Positions 48,247 through 56,755 of a stretch of 64,000 nucleotides of DNA are shown piece after piece (positions within the stretch are counted from its first letter, which is position 1; every line of letters starts with the position of its first letter). The notes under the pieces are model-generated. The model made no database searches, was not told the DNA's origin, and was given only the letters and a program-made list of their open reading frames with translations. Origin of the DNA: Treponema sp. (GTDB lineage: Bacteria; Spirochaetota; Spirochaetia; Treponematales; Treponemataceae); assembly GCA_016294035.1 (NCBI GenBank), contig JAEDCT010000011.1:1-64000 (forward strand). Reading direction: 5' to 3'. Both the position numbers and the translations under genes were made by a program.

Positions 48247-49056
48247 CTACTCATTTTCCAACTGACTCTGCAAGGCCGCAATTCCATACAAAGCTGCAGT
48301 CTCACACCTGAGAATATTCGTCTTAAAATGAACCGGCATTATATTATTGCTGCAAAGAAAGTCAATTTCTTCAGGAGAAATTCCACCCTCGGCCCCAACA
48401 AAAAGCCCAACATTCTCAAGTTCCTGTGCAGAACAAGAATCCCCAACAGCCTTTTTAAGTGAAACAGTTCTGGAAGTCTGCTCATAAAGAACTATGGCCA
48501 TTGAATTTTCACGGCACTCATTTTTCCAAAAGTCAACGGCTTCTTCAACAGTCATCACGCCGTGAATGCATGTTTCAACAGGAGAACCGCTTTGCTGTCT
48601 GGCTTCAGTTACAATTCTCTGCCAGCGCTCCTCCCTGGATCCAGTTTTCTTTACTGCACTCTCAACATTTCCCTTCTGACAAAAAAAACCGTTAACGGGA
48701 ATAAAATCCGAGACCCCGCATTCAACTGCCTGTCTCAAGATAAGCTCCATCTTGGGAGGCTTGGCCACAAACTGAAACAGGAAAATTTTTTTTCCAGGAT
48801 TCTGAGAAACTGGAAGTGCCCTGTTTCCTGATTCAGCTAAGCCAGCACTGTCACCTGCAACCTGCAGCGTTATCTTCTTTGCAGCTGAATCAGTCTTGCA
48901 GACTGTCATTTTCTGAAGGGTTCCGGATGGCAGCCTGACATAAATCATATCGCCTGGTTCAAGACGCAAAACTGATGTCAGATAGTGAAATTTTTTTCCT
49001 TCAACAAAGAGAAGTCCATTTTTGTCTGGTTCTGTCTCTGCAATAAACTGTCTCAT
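48247..49056 (-). CDS. rsmE: 16S rRNA m3U1498 methyltransferase
   Basis: 269-residue SPOUT methyltransferase that makes 3-methyluridine at 16S rRNA position 1498 (E. coli numbering). PUA-like N-terminus (FHYLTSVLRLEPGDMIYV), KPPKMELILRQAVECGV, VGAEGGISPEEIDFL and the knot NILRCETAALYGIAALQ are conserved. It begins directly at the ctpA stop (TAAATG), so it is translated by coupling after ctpA. The gene product probably does not depend on a separate promoter. Confidence 0.97.
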   Translation of the reverse strand: MRQFIAETEPDKNGLLFVEGKKFHYLTSVLRLEPGDMIYVRLPSGTLQKMTVCKTDSAAKKITLQVAGDSAGLAESGNRALPVSQNPGKKIFLFQFVAKPPKMELILRQAVECGVSDFIPVNGFFCQKGNVESAVKKTGSREERWQRIVTEARQQSGSPVETCIHGVMTVEEAVDFWKNECRENSMAIVLYEQTSRTVSLKKAVGDSCSAQELENVGLFVGAEGGISPEEIDFLCSNNIMPVHFKTNILRCETAALYGIAALQSQLENE

Positions 49057-50541
49057 TTACCTAGCATCAACTGTTTCTGAATCCTTCTTTGCAGGAGGAT
49101 TGTTTGCCTGATCCTTCAGTGTCTGAGTTTTTGCAAGCATTGTCTTAAAAGAAGGATTGTTGATAACCTCAATTGCACCCTTAAGCTGATTGTCATAATC
49201 AAGATCATATAATCTTGAAGGCTTTGTTCTGTCAACCTGATTTCTTACAAGCTTGCGGATAATTCTTGAATTGAGTGCATAAGTCTTTCGGAGAGATTCC
49301 GCATAGGCAGAAATCTGAGCTTCTGTCATATCTGGATGATTCTCAACATAGGCAGGAATAACTCCAGAAGCTTCCAGATCCTTCCAGGCTTTTTCTTCTG
49401 ACTCTGAGAATTCCTCATAAGGAATTTCCTTGTCCGGATAAATTCCAACCTTATCAATATTTACATCTGTCGGTGAATAGTATTTTGCAACAGTAATCTT
49501 GAATCCGTCACCGTTGTAAAGACCATTTGGAATCTGAACGCTACCCTTTCCGTATGTTTTTTCTCCAATCAGGTATGCTTTTTTTGTGTCCTTCAAGGCA
49601 CCGCTCAAGATTTCACTTGCACTTGCACTTGCCCTGTTTACGAGAACAACAACAGGAATATCCTTTACGACAGTTTCTGATTTTTTTGCATAGTAAACGG
49701 AATTTTCATAATCAAGACGGCTCTTTGTCTGAACAATCACACCAGAATCAATGAACTTGTCTGCTATCTTTACTGCACTTGTAAGAAGTCCACCACCATT
49801 ATTTCTGAGATCAATAATAAGTCCCTTGTACTTTGCAGACTTAAATGAGTCAATTGCTTCCTGAACCCTGTCTGCAGTTTTCTGAGAAAATTCTGAAATA
49901 CGGATGTATCCGATTCCTGTATTCTCGAGCATTCCATATTTTACTGTTGGATTCTCAATTTTTGCACGGACAAGGACTCTGTCAAATTCAATTGACTTTC
50001 TTCTTCTGATTGTTACGGTAACACTTTCGCCTACAGTTCCGCGAAGCATTCCCAAAACCTGCTCCATTGTGATTGTAGAAGTATCAACCCCATCAATCTT
50101 GATAATAAGATCCCCGGCCTGAATTCCAGCTCTTGCTCCAGGAGTGTCATCAATTGGAGATGCAACTTCAACATAGGCAGGCTTTTCAGGAGTAGATTCA
50201 TTGGGCTTTGTTATTGAAAGTCCAACACCACCAAATTCTCCGACAGTTGTGTCAGTAAGTCCACGCCATTCAGACTGATCCATGTAAACCGAGTAAGGGT
50301 CATTCAGGGCACCAAGCATTCCCTTGAGAGCACCTTCATACAAAACCTGAGGATCAACTTCATCAACATAATTCTGCTGAATAAAGAAATAAAGGGAATT
50401 AATTACATCAAGATATTGTTTCTGCTTTTCCAGAGAAGAATCAGCTGTGAGCGAATTTGACTGGGCAATACACTGAGATGCAGCAATGGCACAAAACAGC
50501 AATGCAATAGTTCTGGAAACAAATTTCTTCAGTTTAATCAT
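49057..50541 (-). CDS. ctpA: S41 C-terminal processing protease
   Basis: 494-residue periplasmic Ser/Lys protease. Signal peptide (residues 1-26, ending CIAQ), a cap domain, PDZ domain at about 100-185 (GGVGLSI...GIQAGDLIIKIDGVDT) and an S41 catalytic domain. Likely catalytic S307 in ASASASEILSG and K332 in GEKTYGKGS, 25 apart as in Prc. The C-terminal 90 residues are an extra helical domain (FSESEEKAWKDLE...). Promoter at 50548-50576 sits directly before the ATG. rsmE follows without a gap. Confidence 0.95.
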   Translation of the reverse strand: MIKLKKFVSRTIALLFCAIAASQCIAQSNSLTADSSLEKQKQYLDVINSLYFFIQQNYVDEVDPQVLYEGALKGMLGALNDPYSVYMDQSEWRGLTDTTVGEFGGVGLSITKPNESTPEKPAYVEVASPIDDTPGARAGIQAGDLIIKIDGVDTSTITMEQVLGMLRGTVGESVTVTIRRRKSIEFDRVLVRAKIENPTVKYGMLENTGIGYIRISEFSQKTADRVQEAIDSFKSAKYKGLIIDLRNNGGGLLTSAVKIADKFIDSGVIVQTKSRLDYENSVYYAKKSETVVKDIPVVVLVNRASASASEILSGALKDTKKAYLIGEKTYGKGSVQIPNGLYNGDGFKITVAKYYSPTDVNIDKVGIYPDKEIPYEEFSESEEKAWKDLEASGVIPAYVENHPDMTEAQISAYAESLRKTYALNSRIIRKLVRNQVDRTKPSRLYDLDYDNQLKGAIEVINNPSFKTMLAKTQTLKDQANNPPAKKDSETVDAR

Positions 50542-50547
50542 TTTTTT

Positions 50548-50576
50548 ATTTTAGTTTCTTTTATTTCTATAGTCAA
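50548..50576 (-). promoter_or_regulatory. Promoter of ctpA-rsmE, abutting the ATG
   Basis: Minus strand -35 TTGACT (50571-50576), 17-bp spacer, -10 TAAAAT (50548-50553), then six A and the ATG. No Shine-Dalgarno. Strong case for a leaderless mRNA. Confidence 0.65.
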
Positions 50577-50582
50577 ATGCAA

Positions 50583-51482
50583 TTAATTTCTCAAAAAACC
50601 AAGATCAGTAAGCCATTCCCTAAGATTCTCATTCCAGTGAGTTTCCTTCATGAACCAGCCATCCTTCATTCCAAAACCATGACCGCCTTTTTCATGCACG
50701 GCAAACCTGTGGGGAATATTTTTTTCAGACAATGATTTTTCCAGCCTGACTGAATTCTCAAACATGACAACAGGATCATCCTTACATGCAAGAATATATG
50801 TGGGAACCATATTTAAAGGAATATTCAGTTCCATTGAAAATTTCTCACGCATCTTTTCATCATTCCAGGATTTTCCCAGAAGACTCTTCCTGGACTTTTT
50901 GTGTGCTATGGGATCCATCATGGAAACAACAGGATAAATTGGCATGACAAAATCCGGACTGACCCTGACATTGCATTCAACACCAAGTTTTTCAAGCTGA
51001 CTGTCATTTCCCATCACAGCGCCCATAGTAACCAGATGACCACCTGCAGAAAATCCAATGGCACCAACTTTTTCAGGATCAATTCCAAAGAACTCTGCAT
51101 TTTCCCGGATATACTTTATGGACATCTGAAAATCTTCCAGCATTGCAGGATGATGATTTCCGTTGGCGGCAACACGGTATCTAAGAACAAAGGGAACTGC
51201 ATTCTGACTAAGGAACCATCGGGCTGTGGCAAATCCTTCATGAGGAAGTCCAAGATGATGGTAGCTCCCACCCGGGCAAATCACAACAGCCATTTTCTTG
51301 TAATCAGTTTTTTGAATGACTGATTTTTCAGGAACATACAAAATTGAATCAGTTTCATTCCTCATTGAAGAAACACCTTTCCACAGATACTCCTTCCTGA
51401 ACCCGTCAAAAACACGGCCATTAATTCCCCAGGCATTCACGAAACATGAAACCAGCAGGCACAAAGCAATCATCCTTTTCAT
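50583..51482 (-). CDS. Exported alpha/beta-hydrolase, BD-FAE/carbohydrate-esterase-like
   Basis: 299 residues from MKRMIALCLLVSCFVNAWG, a signal peptide. Two upstream Mets (51491, 51500) overlap or precede the -10 box and are less likely. The fold shows an oxyanion strand VVICPGGSYHHLG (69-81), nucleophile S145 in IGFSAGGHL, an Asp in CKDDPVV and a His in KGGHGFGM. The GxSAGGH elbow is typical of polysaccharide ester hydrolases (xylan acetyl or feruloyl esterases), fitting plant-polymer use. Substrate is inferred only. A promoter abuts the ATG. Confidence 0.85.
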   Translation of the reverse strand: MKRMIALCLLVSCFVNAWGINGRVFDGFRKEYLWKGVSSMRNETDSILYVPEKSVIQKTDYKKMAVVICPGGSYHHLGLPHEGFATARWFLSQNAVPFVLRYRVAANGNHHPAMLEDFQMSIKYIRENAEFFGIDPEKVGAIGFSAGGHLVTMGAVMGNDSQLEKLGVECNVRVSPDFVMPIYPVVSMMDPIAHKKSRKSLLGKSWNDEKMREKFSMELNIPLNMVPTYILACKDDPVVMFENSVRLEKSLSEKNIPHRFAVHEKGGHGFGMKDGWFMKETHWNENLREWLTDLGFLRN

Positions 51483-51489
51483 GGAAAAC

Positions 51490-51519
51490 ATTATATCCAT
51501 GCAGCAAGGCAAGATACAA
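51490..51519 (-). promoter_or_regulatory. Promoter of the esterase, abutting the ATG
   Basis: Minus strand -35 TTGTAT (51514-51519), 18-bp spacer, perfect -10 TATAAT (51490-51495), then 7 nt to the ATG at 51482. No Shine-Dalgarno nearby. Confidence 0.6.
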
Positions 51520-51548
51520 GCCGGACCTTGGGAATCAGTTTGAATTAA

Positions 51549-51577
51549 TTGTGAATATTGAATTATTCTGATATTAT
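51549..51577 (+). promoter_or_regulatory. Promoter of aroDE-rpiA
   Basis: -35 TTGTGA (51549-51554), 17-bp spacer, -10 TATTAT (51572-51577), about 65 bp before the ATG, which has GAGAGGA upstream. Confidence 0.65.
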
Positions 51578-51644
51578 CTTTCTAGTTCAGGGAATCTTGA
51601 AAATCATCATTTAAAATTCCCAATCATTTGAAAGAGAGGAACAC

Positions 51645-53138
51645 ATGGGTAGTCCAAAAGTCTGTCTCACACTTACAGCACCTACCATAGAAGAAGACCT
51701 GGAGCTTCTGAACAGGTACAGAAACAAAATTGATATTGCAGAACTGAGAGTTGACCATCTTTTGCCGGATGAAAGGCTTCACGTCAGAAAATTTCCTGGA
51801 CTCGCAGGACTTCCATGCATTCTGACAATCCGCAGACAGATTGATGGCGGCCAGTTTGTTGAAGGAGAGGCTGCAAGAACAATTCTCTTTGCCAGGGCTC
51901 TTTCCTTTGCCGAGGAAGACAAGACAAAAAACTTTGAATATGTTGATTTTGAGGAAGACTTTCACATTCCAAGCCTTGAAGATGCTACACTTGCATTTGG
52001 AACAAAAATCATCCGAAGCGTTCACGATATGAAAAATCCAATAATCAACATCAACGACAGGCTTGCAAGCCTTAACAAATCAGGATACGAAATTCCAAAG
52101 ATTGCATTCATGCCTCATTCTCTTGATGACGTTAGGAATCTTTTTGAGCAGGCTTCACTCTTGAAGGACTCAAACCACATTCTCATTGCCATGGGTGCCC
52201 TTGGAACTCCAACCAGAATTCTTGGAAGCAAACTGAAGAACTATCTCACATACACTTCAACTCCAGAAACCCTGACAAACACAAAGAACATTGCACACAT
52301 TGATGTAATAACCCTCAATGACACATACCACATAAAGCAGATTTCAGAAAACACAAAAATATTCGGAATCACCGGATGGCCACTTTCAGGAACATCAAGT
52401 CCCACACTTCACAACACAGGATACGAAAAACATAGTCTTGATGCAGTTTACATTCCAATTTGTGCCGAGAAATTCTCTCAGGCCATGGACTTTGCAGAAT
52501 GCATAGGAGTAAAAGGACTGTCTGTTACGGTTCCACACAAAGAAGAAGTTCTTAATTCAAATGTAGTAATTGATGAAACCGTAGCTGAAATCGGAGCAAG
52601 CAACACCCTTGTAAAACATGAAAACGACTGGGTTGCATTCAACACTGACGCCGAAGGATTCCAGAAATCTCTTTTGGAATTCACGGGGCTCAAAAACCTC
52701 AAGAGAAAAAAGGTTGCAATCATAGGTGCCGGCGGAGCAGCTAGGGCCATTGCTTATGCAGTGCACAAACTGAAAGGTGATGCCTGTGTTTTCAACAGAA
52801 CTCTTTCAAAGGCAAAGAAACTTGCTGAGCAGTTCAACTTCAAGTATTCTATTTTGAACCAGGAAGCCGCCGGCATGCTGAAGAAATATTCAGACATCAT
52901 TATTCAAACCACTTCAAAGGGAATGCATTCAACTGATGAACCAAACCAGGAAAACGATCCATTATTTTTCTATGATTTCTCAGGAAAGGAAATGGTTTTT
53001 GATATTATCTACATGCCGGAGACAACACCAATCATGAAGCGTGCAAAAAATGCTGGCTGTAAGGTATGCAATGGTTTTGACATGCTTCGCTATCAGGGAT
53101 ACAAGCAATTTGAATTATATACAGGAGTCGAATACTAA
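51645..53138 (+). CDS. aroDE: Bifunctional 3-dehydroquinate dehydratase / shikimate dehydrogenase
   Basis: 497-residue fusion for shikimate-pathway steps 3 and 4. N-terminal type I AroD (1-225) has the Schiff-base Lys K152 (EIPKIAFM) and the catalytic His H127 (SVHDMKNP). C-terminal AroE (about 235-497) has the shikimate site SGTSSPTLHN, catalytic K299 (TVPHKE), D335 (FNTDAEGF) and NADP site GAGGAARA (361-368). The fusion is also known from chlamydiae, plants and some spirochaetes. GAGAGGA precedes the ATG. rpiA starts 1 bp after its stop. Confidence 0.96.
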   Translation: MGSPKVCLTLTAPTIEEDLELLNRYRNKIDIAELRVDHLLPDERLHVRKFPGLAGLPCILTIRRQIDGGQFVEGEAARTILFARALSFAEEDKTKNFEYVDFEEDFHIPSLEDATLAFGTKIIRSVHDMKNPIININDRLASLNKSGYEIPKIAFMPHSLDDVRNLFEQASLLKDSNHILIAMGALGTPTRILGSKLKNYLTYTSTPETLTNTKNIAHIDVITLNDTYHIKQISENTKIFGITGWPLSGTSSPTLHNTGYEKHSLDAVYIPICAEKFSQAMDFAECIGVKGLSVTVPHKEEVLNSNVVIDETVAEIGASNTLVKHENDWVAFNTDAEGFQKSLLEFTGLKNLKRKKVAIIGAGGAARAIAYAVHKLKGDACVFNRTLSKAKKLAEQFNFKYSILNQEAAGMLKKYSDIIIQTTSKGMHSTDEPNQENDPLFFYDFSGKEMVFDIIYMPETTPIMKRAKNAGCKVCNGFDMLRYQGYKQFELYTGVEY

Positions 53139-53139
53139 A

Positions 53140-53856
53140 ATGATTACAAAGGACGAACAGAAAGTACTTGCTGCTACAACTGCGGTAGACACTCTCATCA
53201 AGGAAGGCAAAATTTTCAGCGGAATGAAAATTGGTCTTGGAACTGGATCAACTGCAATGCCAGCAGTAAAGCGACTTGCAGAAAGAATTGCAGACGGAAC
53301 ACTAAAGGATGTTAAGGCTGTAGTCACAAGCTTCCAGACACAGCTTGCCTGCGAAGGATTTGGAATTCCAGTTTACACATTGAATGACAAGTGCATTGGC
53401 GGACATCTTGATCTCTCAATTGATGGTGCTGACGAAATTGACCAGAAAAACAATCTCATTAAGGGAGGCGGAGCTGCACACCTTAGAGAAAAACTTGTCG
53501 AATACAATTCATCTTTTCTTGCAATTGTTGCCGACAGCTCAAAAGATGTTCAGTCACTGGGAACAAAATTCCCCCTTCCAGTTGAAGTAATTTCTGATGC
53601 AAGAGTTCCCATAATCAAGGAACTTGAAAAACTTGGAGCATCCTGCGTTCTTCGCGAGGGAGTAAAAAAAGCAGGCCCGGTTATTACAGACAACGGAAAC
53701 ATGATTCTTGACTGCACATGGAAAGCCCCGGTTGACCCAGCCGAAATGGAGGAAAAAATCAACAAGATTACAGGTGTAGTTGAATGCGGATTCTTTACAA
53801 AGATTCATCCCGTAGCATTCATTGCAAGAGAAGACGGAACTGTAACAGTAAGGTAA
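53140..53856 (+). CDS. rpiA: Ribose-5-phosphate isomerase A
   Basis: Interconverts ribose-5-P and ribulose-5-P; 238 residues from MITKDEQKVLAATTAVD. A longer frame would begin inside aroDE and is rejected. Conserved: GLGTGSTA (substrate phosphate), SIDGADEID with the catalytic Asp, and KGGGAAHLREK (Glu/Lys). GGAG lies 12 nt before the ATG. Ends at a bidirectional terminator. Confidence 0.97.
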   Translation: MITKDEQKVLAATTAVDTLIKEGKIFSGMKIGLGTGSTAMPAVKRLAERIADGTLKDVKAVVTSFQTQLACEGFGIPVYTLNDKCIGGHLDLSIDGADEIDQKNNLIKGGGAAHLREKLVEYNSSFLAIVADSSKDVQSLGTKFPLPVEVISDARVPIIKELEKLGASCVLREGVKKAGPVITDNGNMILDCTWKAPVDPAEMEEKINKITGVVECGFFTKIHPVAFIAREDGTVTVR

Positions 53857-53920
53857 AATCAAGAATATCCCCATACAGCAAGACAATCATTTAGCAGTGG
53901 GACTATTTTACGAAATCAAC

Positions 53921-53983
53921 AAAAAAAAGCTGTCTTAAAAACCCGAAAGTTAAGTGCACTTCAGGTTAAGGCAGCCTTTTTTT
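53921..53983. terminator. Bidirectional terminator between rpiA and the PASTA gene
   Basis: 10-bp stem GCTGTCTTAA / TTAAGGCAGC with one G-U pair, loop of 27 nt containing the palindrome AAGTGCACTT, flanked by A8 on the left and T7 on the right. It can stop transcription from both convergent genes. Confidence 0.85.
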
Positions 53984-53997
53984 GTTTATGGTTCAGA

Positions 53998-55053
53998 TTA
54001 CTGAATTGTAACCTTGCCCTTTTCTTCGCCCATTACATAAAGAACAACTGTATTTTCCTTTTTAACATCATAAGGAACCGTAACTTTCTTTCCAGGATGG
54101 TTGAATGAAAGAATTGTTGTGCTCAATCCATCAAGAGTCTGAACATCAACTCTCATTGGAACAGGATATGGATACTCAGGAACTTCTACTTCAAGGATTC
54201 CCTGAATTGATTCTGACTCTGCAGTTGATGGACGTGCTGTAAGTTCAACATCAATTCTTGTGAATGCATCAACAGATCTTTCTGTCTTTGCAACAGATGT
54301 AATTGCTCCACCCTCAGCAGCCGAAGCATCCTGCTTAAATGTAAAATCATAAACCAGTTTTGTTTCGTTCATTACTGCAAGAAGCTGCTTTACAGTCATG
54401 TTCTTTATTTCAGGAACTTCAACAACTTCATTCTTGTCACCGCTTGAAACTACAAACTGAAGTTTAACCGGTTCATACAGTTCTGTTTCTGCAGGAGGAT
54501 ACTGGGCAATAATTGTTCCAGCCTTTGCAGAATCCTTCTTATATACTGGTGCTGACACCTTGAGAACTGAATCTTCTTCACTAAACAGAAGATCAAGTGT
54601 TCCCCTTACTTCATCAATATTTTTTCCAACATAATCATCAAGAACAGTAATCATTTCACCACGGCTTACTGTAAGGTCAATACGACGATATGCCTTTACA
54701 ATTGAACCTGCACGTGGAGACTGTGAAAGAATGGTTCCCTTGTCACCAGGCATTTCTGAATAGTGCATCTGGATTTTTGGATACAGTTCCCTTTCCTGAA
54801 GCTCAAGAAGTGCTGCAGTAAGGCTCTTTCCCTGAACATTTGGAACCATAACCTGTTCTTCACCCTGAACTGAAAGGAAGAAAACGATAAGGCATGAAAC
54901 AACCATGAGAATAAGAGCAATCACATAAACAAAGAAAACTGACTTTCCGCCTTTCTTGAGTGTTTCAAGGCGTTCCTTTGTATCAAGGCTGTTAAACTTA
55001 TCCTTTACCTTTTCCTTGATACCATTCAAATCTTTTCCTTCAAAAATTTCCAT
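53998..55053 (-). CDS. Membrane-anchored PASTA-domain protein
   Basis: 351 residues: cytoplasmic helix 1-38, one transmembrane helix at about 39-62, then three PASTA repeats (66-131 from VPNVQGKSLTAALLELQE; 132-208 with DDYVGKNIDEVRGTLD; 211-283 from VEVPEIKNMTVKQLLAVM) and a beta-rich C-terminal domain. PASTA repeats usually bind peptidoglycan and sit on Ser/Thr kinases or PBPs; here there is no kinase or transpeptidase. It follows fmt by 55 bp with its own AAGGA site and is probably the end of the hisD-def-fmt transcript. Confidence 0.88.
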   Translation of the reverse strand: MEIFEGKDLNGIKEKVKDKFNSLDTKERLETLKKGGKSVFFVYVIALILMVVSCLIVFFLSVQGEEQVMVPNVQGKSLTAALLELQERELYPKIQMHYSEMPGDKGTILSQSPRAGSIVKAYRRIDLTVSRGEMITVLDDYVGKNIDEVRGTLDLLFSEEDSVLKVSAPVYKKDSAKAGTIIAQYPPAETELYEPVKLQFVVSSGDKNEVVEVPEIKNMTVKQLLAVMNETKLVYDFTFKQDASAAEGGAITSVAKTERSVDAFTRIDVELTARPSTAESESIQGILEVEVPEYPYPVPMRVDVQTLDGLSTTILSFNHPGKKVTVPYDVKKENTVVLYVMGEEKGKVTIQ

Positions 55054-55108
55054 TTTTACAATCCTTTGATTTTTGACACCCCAAAGACAACCTGCTTTAA
55101 GGCTTGTT

Positions 55109-56122
55109 CTATTCTAAAACAGTGCCAATAAAATTTCTAGCACCATTCATAAATGACTTGTAATCCATTGATTTTTTTGCCTGCCACTGAAGTTCCGTTG
55201 CAATCAGAACTCCGTCACCAGTCTGAATGAGGATTCCCCTCTGCTTGTTGTACTCAAGAATAGTTCCGGGAACAGCATTGGTGTTCTTTACAATGTTCGG
55301 GTCCTGAGCAGCAATCTTGTTTGCATCGCGAGCCTTAATGATCTTAAGCTGGACTCCATTTGAATGGGTAAAACATCCAGGCCATGGAGTGTAGGCTCTG
55401 ATCTGTGCATCAATTTTTTCCGCACTGTCATTCCAGTCAATCAGCCCGTCTTCCTTCTTAATAATGGAACAATAAGAAGGCTCTCCAACCTGCGGAGTTG
55501 ACTTTGGCATTTCACCAGTTCTTGAAATACCACGGAGAATTGTCGTTATATGAGATCCGCCGTATACCGCACTGTTATACAAAACTTTGTCCGCAGTTTC
55601 AGTCCCCGTGAGTCTTGTTGCCTGCTGGAAAATTATGTCTCCCTCATCCATGGCAAGAGACATTTTCTGAATTGTAAGTCCAGTCTCCTCATCACGATTA
55701 AGAATAGCTGCGTTTACTGGAGTTGCTCCACGATATTTTGGCAGAAGTGAAGGATGCAGGTTGATTCCACCATACTTGAACATGCTGAAAAACTTAGGCC
55801 CCAGAATATGACCATAGGCAAAGCAAACAAAAATATCCGGGTTGAGAGCAGAAATTGCTTCCCTGTCCTGGGCAAAAATATGATCAGGAGTAAAAACCTG
55901 AATGTTGTCTTCGCGAGCTTCATTCCAGATTCGAACATACTGCTCAACATCTGTTGGAATCAAATCCTTGTGACGCCCCTGAGCTGTAGGAGGATTAGTA
56001 AGAACACCGACAACCTTATACTCTTCCTCTGGAATGGAAGCAGACATTGCGCTGTCCTTCAAAATGAGTTCCAATGCTTTTGCAGATACGGCAGGACTTC
56101 CGCCATACAACACTCTCAGCAT
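55109..56122 (-). CDS. fmt: Methionyl-tRNA formyltransferase
   Basis: Formylates initiator Met-tRNA using 10-formyl-THF; 337 residues. Catalytic Asn121, His123 (NLHPSLLPKYRGA) and Asp159 (MDEGDI) keep the spacing of the family. C-terminal domain with QIRAYTPWPGCFTHSNG binds tRNA. Starts directly at the def stop codon, with no gap, giving the classic def-fmt pair. Confidence 0.97.
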   Translation of the reverse strand: MLRVLYGGSPAVSAKALELILKDSAMSASIPEEEYKVVGVLTNPPTAQGRHKDLIPTDVEQYVRIWNEAREDNIQVFTPDHIFAQDREAISALNPDIFVCFAYGHILGPKFFSMFKYGGINLHPSLLPKYRGATPVNAAILNRDEETGLTIQKMSLAMDEGDIIFQQATRLTGTETADKVLYNSAVYGGSHITTILRGISRTGEMPKSTPQVGEPSYCSIIKKEDGLIDWNDSAEKIDAQIRAYTPWPGCFTHSNGVQLKIIKARDANKIAAQDPNIVKNTNAVPGTILEYNKQRGILIQTGDGVLIATELQWQAKKSMDYKSFMNGARNFIGTVLE

Positions 56123-56695
56123 CTATTTCTTTTCCTTCTTTGCTGCAAGCTTGGCCTGGAGACTTGCTTTCTTTGCTTCTTTTTCAGAAAGTTTCTTAGC
56201 CTGTCTTTCGGCCTTTCTCTTGAAAGACTCTATGATTTCCTGCTTAGTTTTTTCATCACCACGGTCAATATAAAGAGTGCCATCAAGATGATCGTTTTCA
56301 TGCTGAATGATTCTTGCAAGAAGTCCATCTGCATCATTAATCACAAAAGGCTTTCCCTTTTCATTCAATGCACTGATTGAAATTTTCACAGGACGAACGA
56401 TATTTTCTGAATAGCCTGGAAGTGAAAGACATCCTTCCTCATATTCACTTGTTTCTGCAGAAGTCTTGATTATTTCTGGATTAATGAAAACACGGCGAAC
56501 ATCATCATCCGACATGAGAACGAAGAAGCGCTTGGCAATTCCAACCTGAGGAGCTGCAAGTCCAACTCCATTTGCACTGATCATTGTATCAAACATTTCT
56601 TCAATAAGAGCCCTGAATTCATCATTGATTTCTTCAGGCTTAACTGGTTCGCATTTCTGGCGGAGAACATCCTCTCCAAGCTTACAAATTCTCAT
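56123..56695 (-). CDS. def: Peptide deformylase
   Basis: Removes formyl from nascent N-termini; 190 residues, metal-dependent. Motifs: GVGLAAPQVG (43-52), EGCLSLPG (metal ligand C89) and QHENDHLDG (H132, E133, H136). A Lys/Ala-rich tail of about 25 residues (KKLSEKEAKKASLQAKL) follows, perhaps for ribosome binding. Gap of 60 bp after hisD. Confidence 0.97.
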   Translation of the reverse strand: MRICKLGEDVLRQKCEPVKPEEINDEFRALIEEMFDTMISANGVGLAAPQVGIAKRFFVLMSDDDVRRVFINPEIIKTSAETSEYEEGCLSLPGYSENIVRPVKISISALNEKGKPFVINDADGLLARIIQHENDHLDGTLYIDRGDEKTKQEIIESFKRKAERQAKKLSEKEAKKASLQAKLAAKKEKK

Positions 56696-56755
56696 GATCT
56701 TTCCTAATCCAATTAATTTTTATAGAGAACAGATTTTACCACAAATAAAATATGT

